Shown: positions 11,178 through 24,385, counted from the stretch's first letter. The stretch: 64,000 nt of DNA from Salvia splendens (GCF_004379255.2 NC_056034.1:6636501-6700500); one strand, 5' to 3'. Numbers and translations are program-made. Notes: generated from the sequence alone by a model not told the origin.

Positions 11178-12733
11178 TGAAACTACAACTCCTTACGCGT
11201 TCTAAAAATAAACAAGTAAAACCGCAAATAGGTCAAGTAGATTTACCAAATCAAACTGGTCAAGCGGAATCTAGACCTAATCGCGTGACGTCGGCTTCGT
11301 TGTAAGAGCTGACATCAAAACCTTAACCCATAATACTATTGACTAGTATAGGGAAGTAATAATCTATCCCACGAGGAATAACGTGCTAAGAGTGTGTTCG
11401 GGACGTTTTGGAAGGATTAGGCTGTTGTCATGCATTGTAGTGGGTTAAGCTAAATCTACTGGATTCGGCAGAATTTTAAAACTATTCTATCTAACTGACT
11501 AGGAGACTGAACAAAGTACGGAAACATGCATGACACTGGACATGAAATAACTTGTAAACTGAAGTTAAACTACCTAGAGCACCTGTAACTGAAAGAGCAT
11601 ACAAAACTTTCCCGAAATAGCCAAACAAAACGTAAAAGTGAAGACCAATTTCGCTAACTAATTAAGCTGGCAAAAAGCTGTGAAAAAGCGTAAAGCAAAA
11701 AGCAAACCGTAGATCTGAATCCTAACCACCACTACTTCATCTTCTTCATGTAATCAAAGTGAAACAGAGTAAAACAGAACAACAAACACCATTGAAACCG
11801 AGCATGCTTCGGAACAAGACATAAATATGAAATTCAAGCTAGGACTATCAGATCTACTCTACTTGACCAAGCGGAATTAATAAACGGACAGTAGTAAGCC
11901 ATAATCATGCAGATTCGAAACAACATAGCTTAGATCTACCAACTTAAACTCTGATCTAACGTGGGTCCACCGAAATTCAACTTCGTAAAACTCAGATCCA
12001 TGAAATCAGACTCGAATTCAACAGATTCCAACACCCTACAACTAACAATTGCTAAACACATCCAACAAAACAAAATCCAAACATCAACACCATGAGATCC
12101 AAAGAAATATTTAACAAAAACATCCATAGCATCAGATATAAGATCAGATCCACGAAATCCAACTTCGAGATTCACAAGCTAAGAATTCAAGACCTTAAAA
12201 TACTTAAAAACAAAGGAAATCATCCAAAGCAGAAAATAAAGGATTATTTCTTCGCCCACCTAGGACGGTGGAATACAAGTATCACGAACTAAGGACACCA
12301 CCGGCCAAAAATGAACTCCCCTCCAAGTGCGCAAAATTAGAAACTAAGAAAATGAAGTGAAAATGAGCTCGGGAGACTTGAGCTAAGAATGAGAGTTGTC
12401 TTATTCTTCAATCTCCATCCCTTTATATGAGGAGGCTTGAGGCTCTAATCCCTAGGACACTTTCTCTCTCTAATTTGACGCTTGTGCCCTTAAAGAGGGA
12501 TCTTTAAAATCTGCTCTTTTTCTCCACTTCTGCTCCTATCGCCGTCTTCATGATTCTCCTTGGTCAGTTTGGCGGCTTGTGGTACTTCACTTCAAATTCT
12601 ACTTGATTTGCGTCTGCTCGGTCGATTTGCAAAATGTTCCTGGACTCGGTAGATTTTCTACGCACTTGAACTCAAAATTGCACGTTAGCTCAAAGCACAT
12701 AATCTGAACAAATGCTTGAAACGAGCCTTATCA
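11178..12733 (-). repeat. Probable solo LTR
   Basis: On the minus strand it starts TGATAAGGCTCG and ends GTAGTTTCA, fitting TG..CA. Flanks GCGCC (11173-11177) and GTGCC (12734-12738) match at four of five bases, and joining them restores a continuous Harbinger element. The interior is non-coding, with a promoter-like TTTATATGA near 12421. No second LTR or internal region is present, as expected after LTR-LTR recombination. Confidence 0.55.
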
Positions 12734-12981
12734 GTGCCTAGCCGCATGCAAGTGGCTATAGAGCCTCGACTAGGACGCTATTGTGGATGCTCTAATTAGT
12801 AAATAGATATACAAATATTTTTGTTTCACTTATTGTTACTTTATTTTTGGTTTTTATTTTTATACTATATATTTATTTTATTCTTCGTTTTATCTCAGTT
12901 TTCACGTCACAATGTCAATTCTTCTCCAATTTACTCTATATTTCTCTTTGTATTTCAATCATTTTATTTTTCTCACTTAAC

Positions 12982-13137
12982 CTTTTTTTTCGGATTAAGG
13001 TTGGAAAGGCGGAATACGACTAACCCTGCTCAATTGAGTTTGCGGATTAAGGCTGAAAGTCTCCCAACGAGTGGGAGGGTTTGAACCTGTGACCTCAAGG
13101 TCACCACAGCTCTGCGTTGCCAAGTGCGATACCCGTT
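12982..13137 (-). mobile_element. tRNA-derived SINE, degraded copy
   Basis: Read on the minus strand it has a B-box-like GGTTCAAACC core and GACCTTGAGGTCAC, then a body ending in an oligo-A tail (T run at 12983-12990 on the + strand). It shares most of its body with the better copy at 34396-34576, including the CGGATTAAGGC block. The 5' tRNA-like part is decayed. Confidence 0.65.
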
Positions 13138-13145
13138 ATTTAATT

Positions 13146-13295
13146 TCTCTCTTATTAATTAGACTAAAGTCCATATTTGGCTATTAATTTCCCTATTTAT
13201 TTAGCTATTAATTATTTATTTGGCTATTCCAACTTGCAAGTATTTATTTGGCTATTAATTACACTATTTATTTGGCTATTCCAACTTCAAGTTTC
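13146..13295 (+). repeat. Imperfect tandem repeat
   Basis: The phrases TATTTATTTGGCTATT and GGCTATTCCAACTT recur four and two times in AT-rich DNA. No gene overlaps. Confidence 0.6.
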
Positions 13296-13704
13296 AATTA
13301 CTGTGATTGGTTGGATGATAGTGTTTTCATGAGTAGTTGAGTGCACATATAAGAAGCTTTTCTCATATTGTGGGATAGTGTTTTCCAAGAATGTACATTG
13401 TTTGGTACAAATTGCCCACATTAAGAATTCTAATTAACGTGTGTTTGGTACAAGCCTTTCTACGAAATGCCACATGTGAAAAATGATAAAAAATGACTGT
13501 AAAACAATAGAGTATATAGACATAGTAGAAAAGAGTAGTAGGTGTAGGTGTATTTCATTACTCAATATAGGCCACATATATATAGTACAAGATACTAAGC
13601 TAGACTATGTCACACCACCGAGGTGGGATACTAATATTCTTAATACTACTGACATTCTGAACAATGACAATGACCCTGAATTCAGATCTGCCCTTGTTCA
13701 TACT

Positions 13705-14377
13705 TCATCCGAAAAAATTGGCGGCTAAAGCCTTCTCTTTCGCGCCATCGTTTCTCTCTACCTCCCTGATCCGAGGCGAAGTGGCAGTGAGCAAATGGAT
13801 CAATGCTCCAATATTGCTCCTTACAATCACGGCCAACACATTCTTTTCGTCCTCCTTCATCACCTCCACTAGGTCGTCGAGCACCTTGTGCTTCGCCTCC
13901 AAATGGCCCATCTGGAGGCAGGTGTAGAACTCCTTCAAGTTGCCATGGACTGCAGCCTCCGGCTCTGCACAGCTACTCGTTGCAGCAGACGGGAACGACA
14001 CCTCCCCTAGCACCACTGTCTTGATCAACTGCCCACAATCACGAAGATTTAAGTTCCCAGTAATCGCATCATGATCACTCTGCATCCGAAGCTTCCCCTC
14101 GTATTTCTCTCCCACACACAAATGTGTCAATTGAATCACGTCTTTCAACGTCTTTGACATGACCTGCAGCTGCTTCTTGCACAGAGCATTCCTCTAAAAG
14201 CAAAGATGCCTGGATAGATCAGAAGCCGTGACGGCACCTGCTCCAGTTTCGAAACGATCACCTTCGACCTCCCCCACTTCACTTCCCTCCGTTACCCAAT
14301 GCCCTCAGGACAAGCTCTTGAGCGCACGAGAGCCATTCTTCAGTCGACAAAGAGTTCTCTCCACTACCATCAACCAT
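13705..14377 (-). pseudogene. Armadillo-repeat protein pseudogene (N-terminal fragment)
   Basis: The reading matches the N-terminal part of a plant ARM-repeat protein family. It starts with an ATG at 14377 (MVDGSGENSLSTEEWLS), shifts frame around 14280 (VIVSKLEQVPSRL) and again around 14200 (NALCKKQLQ), and then runs open from 14160 to 13705. That stretch has a helical N-terminal region and one ARM-like unit (HLEAKHKVLDDLVEVM, then NVLAVIVRSNIGALIHLLTA). After TSPRIRE the sequence leaves the family and stops. At least two frameshifts and loss of the repeat array make a working protein unlikely. Lack of introns fits a retrocopy or a fragment of one large exon. Confidence 0.7.
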
Positions 14378-15780
14378 GATTGCTAGTCAAGCTATCACCA
14401 AGCACTAAAACACAGTAAACAATCAAGAAAACATCAATATTTGAAGAATCACAGATTTTTTAGTGCAAATTGTTTACCAGGCCTTTCTAGGTAGCTTCTC
14501 AAATGAGCAAAAAATATTTAAAAAATGAGAGATGGGGAGAAGTTGCAATCATATAAGATTATATTATACATCACTCATTAATAAAAAAAACACATCAATA
14601 AATTCACGGGAAGAAGTGGGTCTAAATTATGGGCTACAAGAATCTTGCATGATCACAAAACCCTCATTTTTACAGAGAGAGAGTGCGCTTAGTGAAAGCA
14701 ATGCACAAAATTAAGCCAAGAATGAGCATTGATCCCAGAGTTCATTCAGAATCATTAAAGAAAAACCATAAATTCTTTTCCTTGGAAAATTTCCTCAGAA
14801 AACATAATCGATAGTCTCTTAAATTCAGCTTGAATCAATAAAGAAGAGATCCTTACAACTACCTGACCCACAACATCAAAAAACACAAGTAGAAAAGAAA
14901 ACAAGAATCTGAGAAAGTTTTTACCTTTGTTCTTTGCACAAAACATTAGTGTGTGTAATTTCAATCGACATCTAAATGGCGAAGGGAATTAGAAGATTAA
15001 CTTTTGAATTACAGTCGGACCTCAATTAACGATTGCATGTACCAAATTGGTGTACAGAGGATGACTAATTGAAGCAAATTACAGTAATTGCATGAACAAC
15101 AGGTCACACGAAGACTAATTCAAGTATAATGGAAGTGCAATTGAAGTAATGATATTCCGATGAAGTAGAATATGAGGAAAACGAATCGATACATAAATTT
15201 CCATATAAGTGCACTACGCCATCGGTAAGGGGGTAACGAAATTTCACCATACAAATTTCCCAAAATCGTCGATTATCCACATCAAGTGAACCATGAATAT
15301 GAGTAAAACGAGCTCACCTGAATCGATAGCAATTGAACTGGGGCTTCCAAATGCGTTCGTATTTTGGAGTCAATTTGAATCTATGCACATATAATTCAAT
15401 TTGAATCGGAAGAGAATTGGTAACACCCAAATTCATAGAAGCGAAATTGATCCTCAGTGAAGAATTCAACACCATCGACATTCCCAGATCGGAATTCGTT
15501 TACAACGGCGGTGGCAACTCGTATTGAGGCCCTCACGAAGCTGCCATTATATGAAATCAATGAGACAGTTGAAAGGGTAAAATGGGTGAAGAATTTGTTT
15601 TCAAGGTTTCTGAGAAAAGAGAGAAGCTTATACCACCAATTTTCGCCGATAGACGCCGATTGTAATCTCAACTCTTGTGAAACCCGACGAATTATTATTT
15701 TCAGATCTACAAAACGGGAGAGAAGGAAGGAGAACAATGTTTTACGCGCTCTTTTCTTACTCTGTACCTCCTACCATTCA
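14378..15780. other. Intergenic DNA, possible old 5' flank of the ARM pseudogene
   Basis: No gene is recognised. On the minus strand there are donor-like sites CAG/GTAGTTGT (near 14862) and AAAG/GTAAAAAC (near 14924), which might be remnants of 5' UTR introns. A 113-codon frame at 15396-15737 (-) has no recognisable motifs. Confidence 0.4.
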
Positions 15781-16229
15781 GAGCATCCGCAATAGCGGAC
15801 TAGAGCACGAACTAGCGGCAAGGGCGTGAGGACGTCCACTATTGCATTAGGCTCACGTGAAGGATGTCCCGAAGTAGGACGGACTCTCATTCGCAGACTA
15901 CGTCGACTAGTCCTAATGCAGCCGATCGCTCGTCCGCTATTGCGCGGACAAGCGATCAGCTAGCCGATTTTTTATTTATTTTTAAATTTTTTTATTTATA
16001 CTCTATATTTACAACTGATTACCCTTCATTTTTTTAATATTTGATAAACACCAATAATTAAAATGAATTAATCATATATGTTTTTTAAATTTGAACTATG
16101 TGTATTTTTTTTATGAAATTCTGTCGAATTTTTAATTTTGTCGTCGACTAATCCTAGTGCCAGTCCATTACTAGGTTGTGGAAGTCCTGATGATATGACA
16201 TGTTGGGAAAAGTCCTAGTATTGTGGCCG
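15781..16229. mobile_element. PIF/Harbinger-type MITE
   Basis: The left end GAGCATCCGCAATAGCGGACT pairs loosely with the right end AGTCCTAGTATTGTGGCCG. The left 180 bp is GC-rich with repeated GGACG words, then the element becomes AT-rich, as in the coding Harbinger element at 24010. It lies about 190 bp upstream of the CYCJ18 start codon. Confidence 0.6.
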
Positions 16230-16418
16230 AATGTGTTTTTGGTTAATTTTAGCCCTAGGCCATGGGTTAAGCGTCCCATCCACCGTCAAGCACTAACTGT
16301 AAAATAAGTTACTAGAGGAGTACTACTAAATTGGCAATTCCCTCCAACAAAAGCATTTAAACTTTGAAGAGCGCGCTCTCGCCATTTTCTCTCAGCCAGA
16401 CACCAGATCAGCAGCGCC

Positions 16419-19400
16419 ATGAAGAGAGCTCGTTGTACATGCCTGCGATCTAGAGTGATCGAGTTCCTCATTCGATCTTCTCAGGTCTGCTATCTGTCTT
16501 ATCTGTCTTCTGCAAATATATTTTGATTTTTTTCTTAAATTGTGTAGAATTCAGCATGGATTTGAGTTTCTGTTTTTGTTCGTCTGTAATTCACTGTAAT
16601 ACATTTGGAAAAAGTTGCTGGAAGTTTCTCCAATTGTCAAGTACTCGGCGCTATCGCTCTTCGCCGACCGTTTTTACCCTGCTCTCTCCAGGTAAGTCAT
16701 ATGCATCTATATGATTTTTATTTTTCACGATTTGGAAGAATTGATGTTGCCGATTATTGCGAAAGCTGTAGCTATATGCTTAAGGGATAGCTAGTATGCT
16801 TTTGTTTTACCTTTTTATTGATTGATTGTGCTAGATGATTAAATGCATATCTGATGTTTGTATAACTTTAGGTCTTGTAATATGATGGATCACGCGCAGC
16901 ATCAACGTTCTACTATTGTACTATATGATTCAGCTCGTTTACTAATGAAAATCTTGCTCAACTAACATATTAACACACTAAAACCTATGGCTGTGAATGA
17001 ATATAGTAACATTTATAATTACATACATACTTTCTTACTCTGATACCAGAAGTACCTCGTTTTTTTTTAATCACTATGATGTTGATATGAAAGATGCTTG
17101 CTACATTTTTTGTTATCTCTGTACGCCTCACAGGAATTGCTTGTATCTTGAATTTTACAAGGAAATGTACATGTTTTCCATAATTTTTGTTTTAACTTTG
17201 ACTATAAATGTGAAGGCATCTCTTGGATATGTTTCTTTCATCTAGTAGAGTGGTGTGTGATTCAGTGTGACTGAGGTCTTGAGATACTGTTTCAAGTTTC
17301 ACAGTGCTAAAACATTTCTTTAATGCTAGTGTGAGATTTAAAACTTTTATCTGTTTTCTTTTGTTGGCTATGATTCCTCTGCCTTCTGCTAGATGATAGA
17401 AGTTTCAAAAGGTTTTCACATTATTAGTCTCACAAAAGTTTATTTATTTGTAACTTTCATGCTTTAATAGAAACCTTCTCATCCACTCAGTTATTTTTGG
17501 AAGGCACCAACTCTTCACAACGTTATCTTATTCTGTTTATATGCCTCTTGAAGTGCTAGGTTTTCTTCAGACTTGACCTGGTTCACATCTTGATTGATTT
17601 CATCCCTTTTCTTTTTGTTTGGTCTGACATGCTTTAACATTGCTTAATCGGTTATACTAGTTAGTGATGAGGACTAAAAGGTTTAATCTGGACAATTCTT
17701 TGTATTGGATACTTGGGTTTGCTTTTAGATGTTTAGATTATCTTTCGTTCCGATCACTTACCAATTCAAAAAGAGAGCACATGCTAATGTAAACAGTAAG
17801 CTTATTCACAACCAAGATACAAATCTTGAGACTATTTGAACCTGCCCGAATTTGTTTATCTGATACTGCACTGGTGGCGTTTATTGATTATTTCTTTTTA
17901 TTTTTGGAAAATCCTTCAAAGACTCAAAGACAGGAAGGTGACAGAAACTGGCTTCTGCATCCAACAGAAGAATGTAACTTGCAGCTATTTGCTCTTGTTT
18001 CACTATGGATATCAAGCAAAGTAGGTACATTGTTTATCACCCGAATACTACTTCCATCTTTCTTGTCTTTATACTTTTGTTTATTTTCAGGTACATGATT
18101 CACCTCCTCTGTCTGTTAAAAAATTCAAATCCTTGGGAGACAAGTTTATCAAGGAGCAACATTACATTATGGGAGATATTCTGGAAGCTGTAAGATAGTT
18201 GTTTCAGTAATGTTTATAAGTTCCTGATCCATTTTCTATTAAGCATGATGGCTGACAAGAAATCTGCAGGAGATAGTGTTAATACAGGTAACAGTACAAT
18301 GTGCTATTCCTTACTGATGCTATTTTGACTTGTTTTTGTTATCTGGATCACCTTACTGTTTGCCGAGTAATCAAATTGCTTCAAGGTTCTGCAATTTGGG
18401 ACTGGCATGTCAAAAATTACTTTTTCTTCAGTTGAGGACCTTCTTGTTCAATTCAAGTAAGCTTTGCGACCAACTTCTGCCCCCTCAGTTTGAAACAGTT
18501 TCATAAACTGATTATTTTTGGTTAACTTAGGGCAATAGCCCAAGTGGGAGAGCATGTGAAATTTGAAGCTTGTATGGATGTTATGGATCTGCTTTACGAA
18601 AATGAAGAGACATCAGTTCTTTACAGCTCTCCTGAGGCTCTGGCCGCATCAGTAGTGGTATGTGCTAAATTTCTTCAGCTGCCATGAGACCTATTATGCA
18701 TTAGCATGTATTCATTTTGAAATTGATCCTTCCACACCCTTCACAGGTTGTTGGCTACATCATTACAGTGCCTCCACAAAGGTGGGAGTTTCCAGTTCTG
18801 CCTTGGGGTAAGATTTCATCAATTACCAAAATTGTATTTCTATTCTTTGAGGCACTACCATGTTAACCTTAGCACATGCATCATCAGTACTAGCTGCTAA
18901 TCTGAAAGCAACAATAGGTTTTAATGAAGTTCATAAATTTTGAAAATGAGGATTAAACTTCCATTTTTTCTCTTTTACATCATTCAAGACTATAACTGCC
19001 TTTGATAGGTTTAAGTTTTTTCATCATCTTCTTAGTATGTAAAAATTTCACGATCGAGGAAAAATATTTGAATTAGAGAAATGGAGCAACAACACTGAGC
19101 ATATTAACTTAGGTGGTGTTCATGCGCAAGGATTTGAACATTTATAGATTACATTTGAATTTGATTAATGATGTTTATAACAAGATCATTCGTGTGCAGA
19201 TTTAGATTTACTACATAATTGGAAAATCTCCTGATAAATGCAGGCTAGACTTTATTTTTTCAACTCAAAAATATTCCAAGGCAAACACAATCCTGTGGAT
19301 TTTCTTCTGAAGTCTTTATTTTATTTTTCATTCAAAGTGGTACAGTCTGGCATTTGTTGAGACAACCAAGTTAACTGAATAGGAACATATTTTCATACTT

Positions 19401-20590
19401 GGGAAGACAATATGGTCATTTCGCATTGCTTGAGAAGGATTGTTTTAATGAAAATCAGAGTCTTAATTGTGGATAGAAATCATTAGATCAATCACTAATT
19501 GAACGAATTGATTATTCATTGACGTTTATATGGTTGGTATACTGCCCCCTTCTACCAACCATCCATCACCATTATTTGGTTTCTTCATTTCCTCTAATTA
19601 ATCATGCAATCATATATATATGCCCATCTTTTCTCAAAGTCTGCTAAAACACCAAACCAATCTCTTGATCAAAGTTTCACATAAGAATCCAGCTTGAGAG
19701 AGCCTGTTTTCTTAGATACCGAGCTCACCATTAACATCTCTTTTAATCATTAGTTATTCTTATTCTTTCAATTGTTTAAAAAGTTGAACTATCCCTCGTG
19801 GAAGTTGTATATAGATCATTTGACTCAACCAGTGTCTTTCAAAGTGAAATTGCCTAGACACATAATATCTCAGTCTACCTGGTTAATATATGCATAAATC
19901 AACGAGTGACCAAATTGATGTTTTATGTGTGTTTGTATACTCAGCAATTCACACGAGCCACATTTGTATTTTTATAACCCCCTATTACTTAGTAGTATCA
20001 GCAGTGATTATTTTAATTTCCCTATCTGCATTTAAGAGCAGCTAGGTTGTGGCTGTCTAAATTTATTTGTGGTCGAGCTTTAGCAATTACAAGGGTATTG
20101 TAACTTACAATTGCCGTGCGGCCTAGATAAGATAAACAGAGACATAGGGAGATTTCTGCCTAACTGTCATTATATGCCCACAACCATGTAGAAGCAAGCT
20201 CCTGTACCCCACTATTATCAAGGGTTGCTGTTCATAACATAGTTTAATGATTAGTTGTTAATCTAGATAAGTCCGGATCTCTGGATGTTGATTGAAATCC
20301 TAATATGATTATATTTCATTCAAGCTGTTTGCTTTCTTTTCTTGTTGATACTCCATAAAAAATGTGCAAGTACTTAAACAATATTTGTTCCTTTATATTC
20401 ATATTTATGCATGCTATAGATTTTCATTTTCAGTCCAATAACAATGCTTGTGTGATTTTATGAACTAAAAATTACCAAAATTGTAGTGAAATTTGTTACA
20501 TCTTGCAAAGAGGACATACTGGATACTGTCAGGGTGATCCTGAAGCATATATTCGAACCCCAATCGGACTATTATGTAGCAAATGGGTAA
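16419..20590 (+). CDS. CYCJ18: Cyclin-J18-like protein
   Basis: Nine exons splice to a 232-residue protein: 16419-16484, 16615-16691, 17945-18020, 18091-18189, 18270-18287, 18386-18456, 18531-18657, 18747-18807 and 20487-20590, all GT-AG with continuous frame. The family is a small, divergent plant cyclin class, about 230 residues in Arabidopsis; its role in the cell cycle is poorly known. Recognisable blocks are VSPIVKYSALSLFADRFYP (about residues 25-43), NLQLFALVSLWISSK (cyclin-box helices), SPPLSVKKFKSLGD, FEACMDVMDLLYE, and the tail RVILKHIFEPQSDYYVANG. The start Met begins MKRARCTCLRSRVIEFLIRSS. Exon 5 is an 18-nt microexon. Intron 8 is 1.68 kb, much longer than the others. Predicted from splice signals, not transcript data. 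Confidence 0.85.
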
Positions 20591-23515
20591 AATGTAGTAC
20601 ATCTGAATCTCTGATAATGAAGGTGAGATAAAGATGATATTGTGTTGATTTTGAAAGATAGTAGTACTAATATTTTGACATTTAGGTACCCACTAGGACC
20701 ACCAAAGGACTATCCATGATTCCGTCCTATCAAGACATGAATTTAATTTTGTTGTTTTTTTGTTTTTTGTTTACCGAATACAGTAACGCACTTGAATAAA
20801 TTGGGGTGACAAATATTAACTAGGTAATTACTTTTTAATTCTCAACACGTGCAGAAGAAGAAGATGATGATGGTCTAACTTTTGGAGAGTAATAAACTTC
20901 ATCCACCTTTTGCGCTCTTCCCTCTCTTAGTCTTACCTCCTTCCTCCCCTTTACACCGAACAACAGTGGCAAAGCGGCCCTTTTCCTCTCTGGCACCACC
21001 TTTAACCACACTCAATCCCAAGCTTGATTTAAGCCGATCATTTATACCCAAAATATATGAAATGGGATATAAAAAATTATAGGATTTTAAAGGAAAATTT
21101 TAAGAATAACGCTTAAAATTGGGACACAAATAAAGATTAACAATTACTACTCCCCTAAAGCATCCCAAATGAAATTGAACTTAAATTGGCCGTCCAAAAA
21201 CATGATACTACTACTACAAAAGGTTGAAATTATATAATAATGGTCAACCATAGTATTGAAATGTCAACTGTACCAGATGTCCTCTAAGGTTAAGGACACA
21301 CAAAAGAAGACATAAATATTAATTTACTTGAATAGTACAACCTTTTATTATTTTCAACAAACTAGGCCAAAAAGCTTTGAGTTCACATATGTTTATCTTG
21401 AATCGGAAATGGTCCCCTAAATTGTAATGCAAGTTTATTAATAACAACCACATATTTTTATCATAGGTGCTATATGTGTCTGGCTACAAAAGAATCAAAT
21501 TCTGTTTTTTGGGACCAATTATTTGTTAGTACTTAGTATTTTTTATAAAATGATATAGACAGTAGAACTAAAGTTTTGGTAGTAAAATAAACCCTATTCT
21601 CTTTAGGACTAGTATATGGGAAAATAAGATTAGATCATATACTATATTTTCTTAGTAATCACTATCATAATCATCATCTAAAATAAGAAGAATCAGTTAC
21701 AATTAGATAAAATTAATTAATGGATTTCTATCTTAAAACTAATTAGCAATAGGATGTTAAGTACATACTTAGCAATTCTAATTCTCTCTTTGTCGATGTG
21801 AGGTATTGATTTTTTTTTTCATTTTTCAACACCTCCACACAATCTCTTCAAGGTGAAGCTTGAATGGTGAGACAATGTATATTTTATATATTGATTGATC
21901 TATCGTTTTTTTAATTCGCCTTCCTATCAAAACTGTTAGATCAAATTTTTTTATATATTTCGATCCAAATAAACTATAGGATTAGTTTAAGCTTTAGCCA
22001 TCGGCAGATGTAAGAAGAGCCAGCAAGGGACTTAAGCCCCTACTGAGTTAATTTTTGTATTCCTTTAAATATCATCAACTATTTTGGTGTTTTTGTGTGA
22101 TCATTTTGCAAAATCTCATATCATCACTATAGATATAACTATATTGCAAAATTGAGAATATATACACAGCTCATACCAAAACAATTGTTTCATCCACCCT
22201 AAGTTTGAGAGCCCACGGCCACTGTCGACGACTTGCTTTGTCACAATGCTGTGAGAATTATATAATGCGCGATTATAATTTAGTTTTCATATCCACGTGA
22301 GATATTGTAAGCTTTTCATTTTCAAACAATATTATATTGAAAATCTATTTGAAAAAACCCCCCCACTTAATTGGTCCCTTATTGTTATCTTCTTTTGTTC
22401 TTTTCTTTTTCGATTGGCACAGATGATGAAAAGGAAAGTGGTTGCACTAAAATTAAGATAATTTATCTTCATCTATATAAAATGCAATGAATACCGACAC
22501 ATTTAATATTCCAAATTTTCCCACTTCCTAAATAGGGAGTAGTAAAACTTTTCTTGCAAGTTAATCACTACTACTAAATTAAGTACTAGTTGGTTCTCGT
22601 TTGTAGTATTTGTACACTTTTTTACGGTTGATTGGCCGTCCATGCACACATTTTCATCCTTATGCAAATTTTATAAAATATTTTAATATTATTATTTTGA
22701 ATATTTTCTTATCAAATTATCTTTTTCTAATTTAGTCATTGGATGATTGTCATGTTAAGCATACCAATCAAATTGAAGTGCCAGCGCATTTTGTTGACAT
22801 CAATTATGGTGTTAAACATAAATTACATATTAAAAAGAGGTGATATTATTGTAAAACAAATTTAAGTTTGCGCATCCGACAATTAGTGACGTAAATTAAT
22901 TTCCAGCTACATAATTTCACCCAACTTAACCAGGATGATCAATTATTAGACTACCAACTAATTGAATTAAACTACTGATCTTCAGATATTGTAAAAGATT
23001 ATGATTATAGCAAATAATCTCCTGGAAGAAAGTCCATAATCATGAGGTGGTTTATTTTACCCATTGATATTTAATATTCAACTTTTTCAGGAGGGGTAAC
23101 TGGTAAAGAAGGAGATTAATCATCATAATCACCTTTTATGTTTCACCTTTTGATTAGTATACCCATACTTTAATTTCAATCATGGAAATAAAATAAAATT
23201 AGATAGATGTGACAAGAAATGGACCCCTCCGTTGAGAAATATCACTGTATTTTATGATAGGGCACCAGCTTTTATATGATTATTTATCATTTCCTTGGAC
23301 AATGAAAGTTGAACAGAATGCAATGGGTACATTGTCATTTTCTACACTACTGTCATATTCTGCGCTAACAAAACAGGTAGAAATAGGCACACCTCAAATA
23401 TATAGATCTATATTTTTTCCTTCAATTAATTGTATAGTAAACTTCAATCTGAATGCTATGATTTTTTCTAGATTATAAATATACATAGCATCAATTAATC
23501 TGCATGAACTTATGT
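20591..23515. other. Gene-poor AT-rich intergenic DNA
   Basis: About 2.9 kb with no supported gene. Only short frames occur (for example 20882-21082, 66 codons, no motif). A short GAAGAGCCAGCAAGGG/AGCCCCTACTGAGTT stretch near 22014-22050 looks like a transposon-end remnant but lacks a partner. Confidence 0.55.
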
Positions 23516-23773
23516 TATGCTCCCTCGTTCCCCTAATTCTATCTTTAAAAATAGAGACTTTGAAAATAATATGAGTTTTAATACAAAATTAGTAAAATGT
23601 AGTAAGAGATAAAGAAATAAAGTAATTGAAGAAGTAGTGTTAGTAGACTCTGAGACCACATCATCAGTAATTTAATGTGTGGTTAAGAAGTTTTTAAAAA
23701 TAAAAATGAACTAATTTTATGAGATGAATTAAAAGGGTAAAAAAGACTGTTTTTTTGGGAACAAATAAAGTAT
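23516..23773. mobile_element. Stowaway-like MITE, decayed
   Basis: Left end TATGCTCCCTCGTTCCC and right end GGGAACAAATAAAGTATA are a degraded inverted pair, with the interior GAGATAAAGAAATAAAGTA typical of this group. Confidence 0.55.
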
Positions 23774-24377
23774 ATCAAAATTAGTAACAATTCTCATTTA
23801 AAAAATACAATACACATAAAACAGTGTAACATGTTTTAAATATCTACATTACGTTAGGAAATCATAAAAGCTTTGTATTTGATTACTTGCAATTATATAT
23901 TTATATTAAAATATAGTAGGTTTGGGGATAAAGGACTAGTCATAGTTGATGGCATATATTCTCTTGATAAAATTCTTTCACTTTAGATGTTGATATACAT
24001 TGTATGTTAGAGCATCCGCAACGCGGTGCCGTCGCCGTTCCTATGCCGTTCCGGAGGAACGGTTTCGCGGCGGCACGCGTTGCAGCGTGCGTTCCGTCGC
24101 CATTCCGTGCCGCCACCGTTCCCATGCCGTGCCGCGTTTCGTTCCTCCGGAACGCGGAACGAAACGTTCCGCCACGCGCCGAGGCGACGTGGCGGACTCC
24201 CATTCGACGCGTGAAGCCCACTCGCTGCCCCGCGAGTGGGCTTCGTCCCGATGACGCAATAATTCATTTTTTTTAAAAAAAATTCGAATTTAATAAAAAA
24301 AAAATTTTTTTTTTTTATTAACGGTAATGAGACCGTTAATTTTATAGCCGTTTTTTTTTTAATTTATTTATTTACTC

Positions 24378-24385
24378 TATAAATA
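24378..24385 (+). promoter_or_regulatory. TATA box of the Harbinger transposase
   Basis: TATAAATA lies 114 bp before the transposase ATG, after the GC-rich terminal region and two long A/T runs. Confidence 0.65.

Larger units (their letters stand above)
10515..12792. mobile_element. PIF/Harbinger-type non-autonomous element with nested insertions
   Basis: Left end GAGCATTCACAATAGC and right end GCTATTGTGGATGCTC are inverted repeats of the GAGCATCCRCAAT type seen at four other places in the window. Flanking triplets are TAG and TAA, a decayed TWA duplication. Inside lie a Stowaway-like MITE (10595-10818) and a solo LTR (11178-12733). Without those, the element is a few hundred bases of non-coding DNA. 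Confidence 0.65.

Noticed and set aside
15396..15795. 113- and 112-codon frames on opposite strands
   Set aside because: No family resemblance, no clear splice or promoter context; probably chance or old UTR.
24000..24276. Several overlapping 60-90 codon frames on both strands
   Set aside because: They arise from GC-rich, stop-poor terminal DNA of the Harbinger element and have no protein features.
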